64,000 nt of DNA, taken from contig NZ_FRBE01000004.1 of the NCBI RefSeq assembly GCF_900142535.1, positions 1-64,000 on the forward strand, given 5' to 3'. Position 1 is the stretch's first letter; each line of letters begins with the position of its first letter. Positions 53,057-62,648 of the stretch are shown piece after piece. The notes beneath the pieces were generated by a model, which did not search any database, was not told where the DNA came from, and worked only from the letters and a program-made list of their open reading frames with translations. This stretch comes from Fibrobacter sp. UWEL. GTDB taxonomy: Bacteria; Fibrobacterota; Fibrobacteria; Fibrobacterales; Fibrobacteraceae. A program made the translations under genes and the position numbers.

Positions 53057-54448
53057 CTACTTCTTCCACACGTATCTGTCCAGCAGGTAGGCGAGGAGCA
53101 TCTGGTCGTCCTGACTTCCGTTTGCCAGTTCCTTTGCCAGGGGGATGAAGTGACTGATGCGTTCCTTGGCCTTCTGGCCGCCGAAGTGCTTGCTCACTTC
53201 CTGGAGCTTTGCCTTGGTGCGTTCAGCAACCTTCTTGGCGATGGCTTCGTTGGTCAGAGGTTCCTGCTTGATGAAGTTGATGCCGAAGTCGGAGGCAGTC
53301 TTCTTGATTTCAATTTCTTCCACCGGAGTAATGAGAGAAATACATACGCCGCTACGGCCTGCACGGGCGGTACGTCCGCTACGATGTACGTATACTTCGT
53401 GGTCATCGGGATGGTCGTAAACAATCACATGGGTGACGTGATCCACGTCGATACCGCGGGCTGCCACGTCCGTACAAATCAGGATGCGCAGCTTCTTATC
53501 GCGGAAGGCGTTGAGGGTCTTTTCGCGAAGGCTCTGGGAGACATCGCCAGAGAGGGCGCCAACGTTAAAGCCGTATCCGGACAGAACCTGTTCCAGATAG
53601 CTGACATCGCACTTCTTGTTACAGAAAATCATGCAGCTTTCGGGATTTTCGTATTCCAGAACCTTGATGGTCATGGAGTCCTTGTCCATCACGTCGCAGG
53701 AATACCAGCGGTGTTCCAGGTTGTTTGCAATCACCTTGTCGTAGGACAGGGAAAGGAATTCTGCAGACGGACGCTGGAATTCGCGGGCCAGGCTCTTGAC
53801 GGTCTGGGGAATGGTGGCACTGAACATGGTGCAGGCCAGCTGCTTGGGAAGATACTTGCGGATCTTCTGCATGTCGGGATAGAATCCCATGGAAAGCATT
53901 TCGTCGGCTTCGTCCAGAATCAGGTCACGAACGTCCAAAAAGTCCACGTTGCCGCGCTGCACATGGTCCATCAAACGACCCGGGGTGGCGACGATAATGT
54001 GAACGCCTTCCTTAAGAGCCTTCAGCTGGGGTTCGTAGGAAACGCCGCCGAAGATGGCGACAGACTTAATGCCGGTGCCGGCGGAAAGTTTCTGCACTTC
54101 GTCCTGCACCTGGATAGCCAATTCGCGGGTGGGCACCAGGATCAATGCCTGGGGGAACACATGGTCACGGACAATCACCTGCAGGAGGGGCAGCACGTAA
54201 GCGCCGGTCTTTCCGGAACCGGTCTTGGACTGGACCAGCATATCGCGGGCTGCCAGCATGTAGGGCATGGTCTTGCGCTGGACAGGCATCAGGTCAGTCC
54301 AGCCGTGGCTTGCCAGGATAGCCTTCTGTTCTTCCGGCAGCATGTCAAAAGTGTAGTCGGGGAGCTTGTGCTCGGGTTCGATAATATTAATCGGAGTCAA
54401 AAACGGATTAACTTTTTCTTCTTTTACAACTTCTTGATTTTCACTCAT
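53057..54448 (-). CDS. DEAD-box RNA helicase
   Basis: This 463-aa RNA helicase carries all core motifs: Q-motif region WTDLMPVQRKTMPYML, SKTGSGKTGAY, PTRELAIQ, TPGRLMDH, DEADEML, SATIP, and RGIDVDHVTHVI with HRSGRTARAGRSG in the second domain. It lacks a long basic tail. Members act in ribosome assembly or mRNA decay. TAGATT lies 10 nt before the ATG. Confidence 0.95.
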   Translation of the reverse strand: MSENQEVVKEEKVNPFLTPINIIEPEHKLPDYTFDMLPEEQKAILASHGWTDLMPVQRKTMPYMLAARDMLVQSKTGSGKTGAYVLPLLQVIVRDHVFPQALILVPTRELAIQVQDEVQKLSAGTGIKSVAIFGGVSYEPQLKALKEGVHIIVATPGRLMDHVQRGNVDFLDVRDLILDEADEMLSMGFYPDMQKIRKYLPKQLACTMFSATIPQTVKSLAREFQRPSAEFLSLSYDKVIANNLEHRWYSCDVMDKDSMTIKVLEYENPESCMIFCNKKCDVSYLEQVLSGYGFNVGALSGDVSQSLREKTLNAFRDKKLRILICTDVAARGIDVDHVTHVIVYDHPDDHEVYVHRSGRTARAGRSGVCISLITPVEEIEIKKTASDFGINFIKQEPLTNEAIAKKVAERTKAKLQEVSKHFGGQKAKERISHFIPLAKELANGSQDDQMLLAYLLDRYVWKK

Positions 54449-54495
54449 AGTGGGCGCAAATCTAGAAAAATCGCAAAAACACCGCCGGCTGTGAT

Positions 54496-55761
54496 TTATA
54501 AACTCCAGTGGTATTCAAGACCAAAACTGATAAACCAGTCAATGGTGGACGCCCCGATTGTGGTCGGTTCCGCGGCTGCATCCGGCGTGGGGTCCGAATA
54601 GACGTTCTTTCCGCGGCTGGACATCCCTGTGCGTGCACTTACTGCGTAATGGTCCAGAAAGACGAACTGGGATCCGAAACCTAGGAGGGCTCCCTTATAC
54701 ACATCTTCAAAGCGGATTCGGGAACTGTATGCCTTGGAAGGTTTCTTGACGTCGTCCTTCAGCTCGATATCTTCCACATAGAAACTGTATTGGAACCCGA
54801 GGAAACCGAAGAGATGGATGTCCAACCACTTGAAGGGATCGTAGGTCTTGGAGAACATGACGTTTAGGCCTACTTCGTGCTGGTAAAAGTCCCAGTGGTC
54901 CAGTTCCTTATAGATGGTGTCCTTGCTGTCTGTTTTAACCTTATGGCTGGAATAGCGATAGAAAATTTCGCCGCCGATGAAGCCGTACCAGATGCCTCCT
55001 GCATACAAAGTAAATAACGGGGTGGAATCATCTATAAAATTCCAGAGGCTGACGGAATCCTTCGTGATACGATAGTTGCGGACTTGGCTCTTGACGTGGC
55101 TTGAGTACCAATCATCTGGAGTGAGGGGGAATTGTGCCTGGGCATAACCTGCGGAGACGCCTGCCCAAGCCCTAAAGTTGGGAACTTCCTTGAAGTACTC
55201 ATCCGGCTCGGCGGCTTGCTTTAAACGTTCTTCCTTGCTGAGGCGGCGCTTGGTCTGACGATCAAAGAAGGTGTCTGCAATATCATCCCCCAGGGCGACT
55301 TTGTCGGAGGTCTTACGGACGGTGCCTGCGGCCTTGGGCGTGTTTGCGGTTTCGTCAAAGATGGCGATCTGAAGGAAGCTGCCCTTGTCTGCGATAAACA
55401 GGACGATGCGATCTTCCAGAGTCTGGATTTTTGCGGACATGGCTGGATGCCTTGCCTTTAAGTAGCTTGCGTCCAGGGTGGGATCCATATTGGCGCTGAG
55501 CCAGTTGGCGTAACGGACTGCAATGGAATCACGTTCCCATTCACCAAAGACACGACACTTGGGAATACCGATGCCAGAATTGGAACGACGTAGGGACAGA
55601 CAGAATTCCTTGATGTCTAGGGCCGGTTCCGGATCCGGAGTCCAGATCAGAATGTCTGCGTCACTCCACAAGGTCCATTTGGAATCAAAGTAGATATCGC
55701 CTGCAAATGCGCTTGCAACAAAGAACATGACTAGGGTTAGGGCAAAGAGAATCTTCTTCAT
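54496..55761 (-). CDS. secreted protein with outer-membrane-barrel-like C-terminus
   Basis: This 421-aa protein has a signal peptide (MKKILFALTLVMFFVASAFA), a globular first half (about 25-195) and a strand-rich second half ending FISFGLEYHWSL, as in barrels. It overlaps the stop of the lipoprotein gene upstream (TAATG), suggesting a joint envelope function. No family was recognised. Confidence 0.75.
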   Translation of the reverse strand: MKKILFALTLVMFFVASAFAGDIYFDSKWTLWSDADILIWTPDPEPALDIKEFCLSLRRSNSGIGIPKCRVFGEWERDSIAVRYANWLSANMDPTLDASYLKARHPAMSAKIQTLEDRIVLFIADKGSFLQIAIFDETANTPKAAGTVRKTSDKVALGDDIADTFFDRQTKRRLSKEERLKQAAEPDEYFKEVPNFRAWAGVSAGYAQAQFPLTPDDWYSSHVKSQVRNYRITKDSVSLWNFIDDSTPLFTLYAGGIWYGFIGGEIFYRYSSHKVKTDSKDTIYKELDHWDFYQHEVGLNVMFSKTYDPFKWLDIHLFGFLGFQYSFYVEDIELKDDVKKPSKAYSSRIRFEDVYKGALLGFGSQFVFLDHYAVSARTGMSSRGKNVYSDPTPDAAAEPTTIGASTIDWFISFGLEYHWSL

Positions 55762-56450
55762 TACTTTGCTCCTGTGTACATGTTGGTGCGGATTTGCTGG
55801 ACAATCTTGCGGATGAGGGCGCGCATGTCATCCATAGTCAACACCTTTACGGGATGTTGAATTTCATCGATGGCGCTGAACAGCGGACGCTGCTTCTCGT
55901 TATCCCACAACGTATAGGAAACGATGGCGGTAATATTGTCCACCAGTTTCTTGACTTGGGCTTCGTTATGGATGAGGTCGTAGTCAAAGAAATCCTCGCG
56001 CTTCAGGTCCGTGCCGATAATGACTTCGTGGATCAACAAAATCACAGGCGGAACATTTCCTGCGGAGTCCTTTACGACGACGCCTTGTTCAGGAAGTTTT
56101 CCTTTCAGGAAAATACGTTCGTCGATTTTCTGACTTTCTTCCGGGAACTTGGAAATGGCGCTATCCGGCAGGACGTCCAGCTTGTTGTAGCCGCCTCTCA
56201 GTTCGTCCAGCATAAACTGGGCGCAGAAGGCGGTCATCTTCAGCTGGATGCTGTCGTTGGGGATTTCTAGACGATTGGCAAACCATGCGGTGCGGGTCAG
56301 CACAAAGGCGGATTGAACTCCACCGACGGCTAACTCTCCGTAGGGTGCCTTGTGGTAAGCGGGATGGCTCTTACTCCAATGATAAGACTGGCTGCACCCC
56401 ATAAGAGCGCAGACCAAGACAAATATCAGTGAAGCGAGCGACGAACGCAT
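55761..56450 (-). CDS. lipoprotein of unknown function
   Basis: This 229-aa protein has a lipobox LMGC (mature Cys near residue 19). The rest is soluble and mixed alpha/beta (VKKLVDNITAIVSYTLWDNE). It sits between pyrE and the 421-aa secreted protein and is coupled to the latter. No family was recognised. Confidence 0.78.
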   Translation of the reverse strand: MRSSLASLIFVLVCALMGCSQSYHWSKSHPAYHKAPYGELAVGGVQSAFVLTRTAWFANRLEIPNDSIQLKMTAFCAQFMLDELRGGYNKLDVLPDSAISKFPEESQKIDERIFLKGKLPEQGVVVKDSAGNVPPVILLIHEVIIGTDLKREDFFDYDLIHNEAQVKKLVDNITAIVSYTLWDNEKQRPLFSAIDEIQHPVKVLTMDDMRALIRKIVQQIRTNMYTGAK

Positions 56451-56456
56451 TCTTAA

Positions 56457-57128
56457 TTACTTAGCACCCCACTGTTCACGATAGGCGTACACCTTTTCGA
56501 GAATGCCTTCGGGAGCGTTGATGGCCTTGCGGTTTTCTTCCTTTTCCAGGAAGGCGATGATGTCGTTGATGTTCACGATGGAGTGAGCTTCAATGCCATA
56601 TTCTTCCTGAACGGTCTGGAGGGCGGACTTACCGTTGTCCAGCTTTTCCTTGCGGTCCACAGAAATCAGGAGGCCGATTACGTTGGCGTTTTCGATATTC
56701 TTGAGGATCTGCAGGGTTTCGTTGACGGAAGTACCGGCAGTAATCACGTCTTCGATGATCACCACGTTGGTCTTTTCGGCATACTTGTAACCTACCAGGG
56801 AACCGCCTTCGCCGTGGTCCTTCACTTCCTTACGATTGTAGGTGAAGGTCAGGTTCTTGGCGTACACGTCGGAAAGCTTCATGGCGGTAGCGGCGCACAG
56901 GGGAATGCCCTTGTATGCAGGACCGTAGAGGTTGGTTGCCTTGCCGTCGAAATGTTCGACGAAGGCTGCGGCGTAGAACTCGGCCAGCTTGGAAAGAGAT
57001 GCGCCAGTACGGAATTCTCCAGTATTGATGAAGTACGGAGTGTTACGGCCGCTCTTGGTCACGAAGTCGCCAAACTTCAGGGCGCCGGATTCTACGAGAA
57101 AATGAACAAATGCGTCAGTCTTAGTCAT
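56457..57128 (-). CDS. pyrE: orotate phosphoribosyltransferase
   Basis: PyrE joins orotate to PRPP in pyrimidine synthesis. This 223-aa enzyme has the PRPP-binding VVIIEDVITAGTSVNE, the flexible-loop KEVKDHGEGGSLVG and NLYGPAYKGIPLCAATA. No other pyr genes are nearby. Confidence 0.95.
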   Translation of the reverse strand: MTKTDAFVHFLVESGALKFGDFVTKSGRNTPYFINTGEFRTGASLSKLAEFYAAAFVEHFDGKATNLYGPAYKGIPLCAATAMKLSDVYAKNLTFTYNRKEVKDHGEGGSLVGYKYAEKTNVVIIEDVITAGTSVNETLQILKNIENANVIGLLISVDRKEKLDNGKSALQTVQEEYGIEAHSIVNINDIIAFLEKEENRKAINAPEGILEKVYAYREQWGAK

Positions 57129-57152
57129 GTTTGCCTCAGACGGAAAAAAGGT

Positions 57153-57632
57153 TTAGCCTTCTGCTCCAACGAGCATGGCAAGGATGTTTGCGAAAACGTG
57201 GGAATTTTCAGATGCGAACTGGATGGCTACCAGGGCGATGAACACCACGATGCAAAGTGCGATATAGATCTTGAAGGATTTCTTGAATCCCTTGATCTTC
57301 AGCTTGAAAATCAACCAGATGACCACGCTGAAGATGGCGCTCAGGACCCAGGCGGCCATGCCGGCAAGAGTGACTCCCGGAATCATGTTGATGGCGTAGG
57401 TCAGAGCAATACCCGGTGCGAAATAGAAGGCTACACACAGTACGCACAGCAGGGCGAATCCAACATAGTGGGCAAAGCCGCGTTCGGTCTGAACGATGAC
57501 CTGGGGTTCTTCTTGCTTGGCCGGTTCTTCCTGCTTGGCAGGTTCCACAGGTTCTGCTACGGGGGCGTTCACGATGTCCAGTTCGGAAACTGGGGCTTCG
57601 TTTTCATTCTGATTCAGATTTTCTTCGGACAT
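57153..57632 (-). CDS. hypothetical membrane protein (159 aa)
   Basis: This protein has a polar N-terminus with the duplicated block PAKQEEPAKQEEP, then about three or four hydrophobic helices (YVGFALLCVLCVAFYFAPGIAL; MAAWVLSAIFSVVIWLIF; IYIALCIVVFIALVAIQF). No family was recognised. It starts 8 nt after the purU stop. Confidence 0.75.
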   Translation of the reverse strand: MSEENLNQNENEAPVSELDIVNAPVAEPVEPAKQEEPAKQEEPQVIVQTERGFAHYVGFALLCVLCVAFYFAPGIALTYAINMIPGVTLAGMAAWVLSAIFSVVIWLIFKLKIKGFKKSFKIYIALCIVVFIALVAIQFASENSHVFANILAMLVGAEG

Positions 57633-57640
57633 TTTTACTC

Positions 57641-58486
57641 CTAGAGAATAAACGTACGACCGGCAACCACGAAGACGCGGTGTTCCAGCCAGAGCTTCAG
57701 TGCCTGGGACAGGGTTCGCTTTTCAATATCCTTACCCAGTTCCACCAGTTCATCAATACTTGCGGTTTCAGGAACTCGCTGGATATCCTGGGCAATGATG
57801 GGTCCCTGGTCCAGATCTTCGGTAGCGAAGTGTGCGGTTGCACCGATAATCTTCACACCCTTGTTCCATGCCTGGTGGTAGGGCTTTGCGCCCTTGAATG
57901 CCGGAAGGAAGCCGTGGTGGATGTTGATCACGCGGTATTTAAATTCTTCAGTGAAGGATGCAGAGAGAATCTGCATGTAGCGGGCCAGAACCACGGTATC
58001 GGTCTTGGTTTCTTCAATAATTTCGCGGAAGCGGTTTTCCGGAATGTTCTTGTCCGGATTAGACGGCACGTAATAGAAAGGCACGCCGAAGTTACCGCCG
58101 ATGGGGCCCAGGTCCGGATGGTTACCCACGATGCAGCTGAATTCGCAGGGCAGGTCGCCGTCACGCTTCTTCAGGAGCAGATCGTAGAGGCAGTGGTCCG
58201 TCTTGGAAACGAAAATTGCAACACGTTCGGTCTTGGAGGTGTCAAACAGCTTCCAGTTCAGCTGGAGGTGACCTTCCAGAGTCTGCAGGTGCTTGCGAAC
58301 TTCTTCGATGTTTTCGGGTTCTGCTTCAAAAACTGCACGGAGGAAGAATGTTTCAATGTCTTTGGCGGTATGTTGCTGCAAGTCGACGATGTTGGCGCCT
58401 GCCTTGGCGAGGACTTGAGTGGTACCGGCAATAAGGCCCTTTTGGTCAGGGCAATGAATCTGCAAAATGTAACGTGTAATAGCCAT
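57641..58486 (-). CDS. purU: formyltetrahydrofolate deformylase
   Basis: PurU hydrolyses 10-formyl-THF to formate and THF, supplying formate for purine synthesis. The 281-aa protein has an N-terminal ACT domain (YILQIHCPDQKGLIAGTTQ) and a formyltransferase-fold domain with INIHHGFLPAFKGAKPYHQA and GATAHFATEDLDQGPII, bearing the active-site His and Asp. Confidence 0.95.
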   Translation of the reverse strand: MAITRYILQIHCPDQKGLIAGTTQVLAKAGANIVDLQQHTAKDIETFFLRAVFEAEPENIEEVRKHLQTLEGHLQLNWKLFDTSKTERVAIFVSKTDHCLYDLLLKKRDGDLPCEFSCIVGNHPDLGPIGGNFGVPFYYVPSNPDKNIPENRFREIIEETKTDTVVLARYMQILSASFTEEFKYRVINIHHGFLPAFKGAKPYHQAWNKGVKIIGATAHFATEDLDQGPIIAQDIQRVPETASIDELVELGKDIEKRTLSQALKLWLEHRVFVVAGRTFIL

Positions 58487-58660
58487 GCCTCAAAGTTAAA
58501 AAATCCGTTGTAGAAAGAACTACGCAAAAAGGCGGAAATATGGCTATTCTGAGGCATTTTTTATTATGAAATCTTTTTTACGCTTGTTTGCAAAAAGGGA
58601 CTTTCAAGTAAGAAGAAAAAAAGCTAATTTTGCCTCATCCTTTAACAGAAGAAGAAAATA

Positions 58661-59782
58661 ATGAATTTCAAATCTGCTTTAGTTGCTGTGGCTGGCTTGG
58701 TTGCCGTTGCCGCATTTGCTGCTCCCCCCAAGACCTGGGATGCAATTTACAATGCCGAAGGTGAAGGTGACTATGCCGCCGGTAAGATCGATGGAAACAT
58801 CCGTTTCGGTAAGTATACCCATTACAAGGAAGTTCAGCCTGTATCCTTCCGTGTGAACGACGGTCAGTTCCAGTTTTCTGTTGCCGGTAACATGACTGTG
58901 CCCGCCCAGAAGATCGAAAAGGAACATTTCTACGATGTTTGTAATGATACCAAGGAAGCTTGGATTTCCTACTTCAACAAACCTCGTAACTTCAAGTCCG
59001 GTAAGGGTGAAGAATCCTTGATCGTGAACATTGCCGGTGTGGATTTGGCTTGCGGTAACGATCTGTATGCCATTGCCGATATCAAGCTGAAGTTTGATAA
59101 CGAAAAGGCTCACGAAGCATGGACCAACGAAATCTACGGTCGTGAAAAGTATCGTCGTGAAAAGGTGGTGGAATTCCGCCGCGCCGAACAGGAACACCGC
59201 TCTGATCTTCGCGAAAAGTCCGGCTTCTTTACCGACCCTCGTGATGGCCAGTCCTATCGTACTATCAAGGTGGAAGGCCGTGAATGGTTCGCCCAGAATG
59301 TGAACTACGAAGTGGAAGGCCATTCCTGGTGCTACGAAGACAAGGACTCTTACTGCGCACGTAGTGGCCGTCTTTATGACTTGGAAGGTGCCCGCAAGGC
59401 TTGCCCCGAAGGTTGGCATCTGCCCCGTGACCGCGAATGGATGGACATGATTACGGGTCTTACCCACTGCTACGAAGGTGTGGACAAGTGCGAAGCCTTT
59501 GCTAAGAAGATGAAGGCTACTACTGGTTGGCATGGTGGTGGCGGTACCGATGAATACGGCTTCTCCGTGTTCTCCTCCGGCTATCGTAAGATTATCGGTA
59601 AGTCTACCGTCCGCTACGAAGACATGGGTGAATACGCTGGTTTCTGGAGTGGTCAGAATGGCCGCAACGAAACCATCTGGCTCTGGTCCATGGGCCGCAT
59701 GAGCGATCAGATGGTCCGTCAGCTGGTTCCTGGCAATGCCAAGGTAAACGGCTACTCCGTCCGCTGTATCAACGGAAATTAA
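58661..59782 (+). CDS. FISUMP-domain secreted protein
   Basis: This 373-aa protein has a signal peptide (to about residue 20, VAAFA), a first domain of unknown type and a Fibrobacter major paralogous domain: DPRDGQSYRTIKVEGREWFAQNVNY, SGRLYDLEGARKACPEGWHLPRDREW, then GFSVFSSGYR and NGYSVRCI at the end. Function is unknown; the domain is abundant in this lineage and is probably extracellular. AGAAGAAG precedes the ATG. Confidence 0.88.
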   Translation: MNFKSALVAVAGLVAVAAFAAPPKTWDAIYNAEGEGDYAAGKIDGNIRFGKYTHYKEVQPVSFRVNDGQFQFSVAGNMTVPAQKIEKEHFYDVCNDTKEAWISYFNKPRNFKSGKGEESLIVNIAGVDLACGNDLYAIADIKLKFDNEKAHEAWTNEIYGREKYRREKVVEFRRAEQEHRSDLREKSGFFTDPRDGQSYRTIKVEGREWFAQNVNYEVEGHSWCYEDKDSYCARSGRLYDLEGARKACPEGWHLPRDREWMDMITGLTHCYEGVDKCEAFAKKMKATTGWHGGGGTDEYGFSVFSSGYRKIIGKSTVRYEDMGEYAGFWSGQNGRNETIWLWSMGRMSDQMVRQLVPGNAKVNGYSVRCINGN

Positions 59783-60078
59783 TTAGTCTTCGACTTGGCT
59801 TTTTTCTTGCAGGATGTTTCATCTTGCGGGGAGGAGGCCCAGCTCGGAGTTGCGAAATGTCCGTAAGCGAGCGTCGCGAGAATGTTCACATTCTCATGAC
59901 CGAGCGCAGGACATACTATGCGAAGCATGAAGGCCGTCCCTCCTCCATCTGGCGCAAGCGCCAACTTTTCGGTTCAGCCATACCCATGCAAGCATGGGTG
60001 CGGCGTTCACCTTTCGAAGTTGTGGCCGACGCGCAAGCAGGACGAGAACATTATTTCAGGATATAAACGCTTTTGAAA
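59783..60078. other. intergenic region without a convincing gene
   Basis: Roughly 300 bp before the argS terminator. Short frames are rich in Arg, Ser and Pro and look like chance. Several small palindromes occur, such as ATGCGAAGCAT and ACCCATGCAAGCATGGGT. The composition resembles the gap at 44498-44951. No RNA was recognised. Confidence 0.55.
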
Positions 60079-60080
60079 AA

Positions 60081-60109
60081 AAAGAACCGCGATTGTGTCG
60101 CGGTTCTTT
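60081..60109 (-). terminator. terminator of argS
   Basis: AAAGAACCGCG (60081-60091) pairs with CGCGGTTCTTT (60099-60109). The minus strand continues with T residues. It is 33 bp past the argS stop. Confidence 0.88.
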
Positions 60110-60141
60110 TTGAATTGTTAGGGGCGGAGCCCCTTGCGTCA

Positions 60142-61854
60142 TTACATCTGACGGATCGGGAAGAGTCCCAACAGGTCAAGCACGTTTTCCAGGACGATCT
60201 GAGTGGACTGCACCAGGAACAAGCGAGACTTTTCTTCGGCAGAACCGAGAACGCGGTCTTCGTGGATGAACTTGTGGGCTGCTTCTGCGATTTCCAGGGC
60301 GTACTGTGCGAGAACGCTGGGTTCGTCAGCTGCGACGGCGCCGAGAATCTTGTCTGCCTTCTTGGAAAGAAGGTTGATCAAACTGTAGGCGGCATCATCT
60401 GCCAGCTGGTCGTAGTTCACGTCCGTAACGGGAACGGTGTATCCGGCCTTACGCATAATACTGCAGAGGCGAACATGTGCGTTCTGGACGTAAGGACCTG
60501 TGTCGCCTTCAAAACTCATGACTGCATCCCAGTCAAAGCGGACGTCCTTCACGCGGCTGTTCTTCAGGTCATTGAAGGTAAGGGCTGAAATACCGATCTG
60601 ACGGGCAATCAGTTCCTTGTTTTCCAGTTCCGGATTCTTTGCGTCGATGAATTCAAGAATCTTCTTCTGGGCGGCTTCAATCACGTCGCGCAAAAGGCTT
60701 GCGGTACCTGTACGGGTCTTGCCCTTTTCCCACTTGCCGTCCACCAGCTGGAGAATCACGCCAAAGGGAATGTGGTACATGTTGGTGTACCATTCGCGGC
60801 CCATCTTCTTAAGAACATGGAACACCTGCTTGAAATGGAGTGCCTGGCCCAGGTCAACAACGTACAGACACTTGTCGAAGTTGTATTCCTTCATGCGGTA
60901 GTCGGCTGCAGCCAAGTCGCGGGTTGCGTACAAAGTAGAACCGTCACTCTTGCGGATCAGGCAGGGGTTCAGGTCGAATTCATCCAGCATGACCACGTCC
61001 AGATCCTGGCTCTTGATCATCAGGTTCTTTTCGCGCAGTTCATCCAGGATGGCGGGAATCTTGTCTTCAAAGAAGGATTCGCCGGTATAGTGGTCAAAGC
61101 CGACGCCCATCATGTCATAGATGCGCATCAGTTCCTTGAGGGTCGCTGCCTTAAAGGCGGACCACAGGGTGCGGTAGAATTCATCGCCCTGTTCCAGCTT
61201 GGTAAAGGCGGCGCGGGCTTCATCTTCCAGACCCGGTTCTTCCTTACAGGCCTTGGAGAAGGCTGCGTAAAGAATGTTCAGTTCCTTGACGGTGAGGGAA
61301 TCCAGGGTTGCCTGGTCCGTGGGGCGCTTTTCGCGGAGGTACATGACGATGAGCTTACCGAAAGCGGTACCCCAGTCACCCAGGTGGTTGATACGTTCAA
61401 CCTTGTAGCCTGCAGCCTTGTAAATGCGAGAAAGGCTGTTACCGATCATGGTAGAGCGCAGGTGGTGGAAAGCCAGTTCCTTACCGATGTTGGGGGAACT
61501 GAAGTCAATGCACACGACCTTGCCGTTGGATTCCTGATGACCGTAGGTGAGGCCCTTGGAGGCAATACCTTCCAGAGTGGACTTTGCCAGGAAGTTACGG
61601 TCGATAAAGAAGTTCAGGTAGCCGTTAACAGCTTCCACCTTGGAAAGACCGGCGGGAAGCTTTACCTGGGCAGCCAATTCTTCGGCGATAATCTTCGGGG
61701 CCTTGCGAAGAGTCTTTGCAAGGGAGAAGCAGGGAATAGTAAAGTTGCCGTGGGTAGTATCAGGCGGCACAGAGATAAGCTTGAGAGCTGCATCGGCGGT
61801 AAAGCTGCCGGTAGCTTCCAGTGCGCTTGCAATTTCTTGCTCAAACGAGTTCAT
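60142..61854 (-). CDS. argS: arginyl-tRNA synthetase
   Basis: This 570-aa class I synthetase has the N-terminal Add-1 domain, the HIGH region as SSPNIGKELAFHHLRST, GDWGTAFGKLIV and a DALR anticodon-binding domain (FIHEDRVL...LLGLFPIRQM). ATG 61854 is used, 14 nt inside the end of rsfS; a longer in-frame start would extend into rsfS. The HxGH signature is altered to AFHH, a variation at a usually conserved site. Confidence 0.95.
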   Translation of the reverse strand: MNSFEQEIASALEATGSFTADAALKLISVPPDTTHGNFTIPCFSLAKTLRKAPKIIAEELAAQVKLPAGLSKVEAVNGYLNFFIDRNFLAKSTLEGIASKGLTYGHQESNGKVVCIDFSSPNIGKELAFHHLRSTMIGNSLSRIYKAAGYKVERINHLGDWGTAFGKLIVMYLREKRPTDQATLDSLTVKELNILYAAFSKACKEEPGLEDEARAAFTKLEQGDEFYRTLWSAFKAATLKELMRIYDMMGVGFDHYTGESFFEDKIPAILDELREKNLMIKSQDLDVVMLDEFDLNPCLIRKSDGSTLYATRDLAAADYRMKEYNFDKCLYVVDLGQALHFKQVFHVLKKMGREWYTNMYHIPFGVILQLVDGKWEKGKTRTGTASLLRDVIEAAQKKILEFIDAKNPELENKELIARQIGISALTFNDLKNSRVKDVRFDWDAVMSFEGDTGPYVQNAHVRLCSIMRKAGYTVPVTDVNYDQLADDAAYSLINLLSKKADKILGAVAADEPSVLAQYALEIAEAAHKFIHEDRVLGSAEEKSRLFLVQSTQIVLENVLDLLGLFPIRQM

Positions 61855-62254
61855 TGTCGTCTCCAGACTTCTTGGTGGCTTCGCGGACGAAGTCTTCTTC
61901 ATTCAGTTCTTCAATCTTGCCGTCAGCATACAGACGGTCCAAAGAAATTTCTGCACGCTTTTCTTCTTCGAACAGGTGAACCATCAGGTCCATGCCTGCA
62001 TCGAACACTGCCCAGCGAACGCCTTCCTTGTATTCCACGCCCAAGGTGGGAACCTTGTTGGCCTTGAATTCCTTGTGGAGTTCGTTAAGGATAGCCTGCA
62101 TCTGGGCTTCGCTTTCGCAAGTGGCGACCAGGAAGTAGTCGGTCACGTCCTTGATTCCGCGAAGGTCGATGAGTTGCACGTCCTGAGCGCGCAGTTCAAA
62201 AAGAATGCTTGCGCCCAACTGGATGGATTCCGGCAGGTCATTTCTAGTTGTCAT
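61841..62254 (-). CDS. rsfS: ribosomal silencing factor RsfS
   Basis: RsfS binds L14 and blocks subunit joining when nutrients are scarce. The 137-aa protein has the family core ELRAQDVQLIDLRGIKDVTDYFLVATCES and GVRWAVFDAGMDLMVHLF. ATG 62254 is chosen, 1 nt after the preceding stop; longer frames overlap the lipoprotein gene. It overlaps argS by 14 nt. Confidence 0.94.
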   Translation of the reverse strand: MTTRNDLPESIQLGASILFELRAQDVQLIDLRGIKDVTDYFLVATCESEAQMQAILNELHKEFKANKVPTLGVEYKEGVRWAVFDAGMDLMVHLFEEEKRAEISLDRLYADGKIEELNEEDFVREATKKSGDDNELV

Positions 62255-62255
62255 T

Positions 62256-62648
62256 TTATTTTCCCTCTTCGGGTTCGATGATTTGTTTAAAGTCTTTTCC
62301 AATGTATACGGCTGCGTCTACCACAGCATGGTCGCTCAACACCACCAGAACGTTCTTCGTCTTAAGGGTCTTTGCAAGTGCTTGCGCACCTTCCCATTCG
62401 GGGTTTCTAAGAACGATGATGGTTTCCTCGTAATTCTGCAGCACATCGTTTCGGGAACTGACCACGTCGAATCCGTTCTCTCTCAGGAAGGTTCGCATGG
62501 TGGAAGCGGCACCTTGAATACCGCAGCTGTTTAAGAGTTCCACGTCGCCCTTGTAGGTACGGACAATCTGAGGCTTGGGGGCTTCTTCCCGAACCTCTTC
62601 ACATCCCAACAGCAGGGCGCAGAATACTAGGCAAGCAATAAGTCGCAT
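62256..62648 (-). CDS. LytR_C-domain lipoprotein
   Basis: This 130-aa protein has a lipobox LLGC (mature Cys near residue 16), a short linker and a LytR/CpsA C-terminal-type domain: VELLNSCGIQGAASTMRTFL, FDVVSSRN and KTKNVLVVLSD through VYIGKDF. LytR_C domains occur at the ends of wall polymer ligases or alone on lipoproteins. It sits in an argS-rsfS operon. Confidence 0.82.
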   Translation of the reverse strand: MRLIACLVFCALLLGCEEVREEAPKPQIVRTYKGDVELLNSCGIQGAASTMRTFLRENGFDVVSSRNDVLQNYEETIIVLRNPEWEGAQALAKTLKTKNVLVVLSDHAVVDAAVYIGKDFKQIIEPEEGK

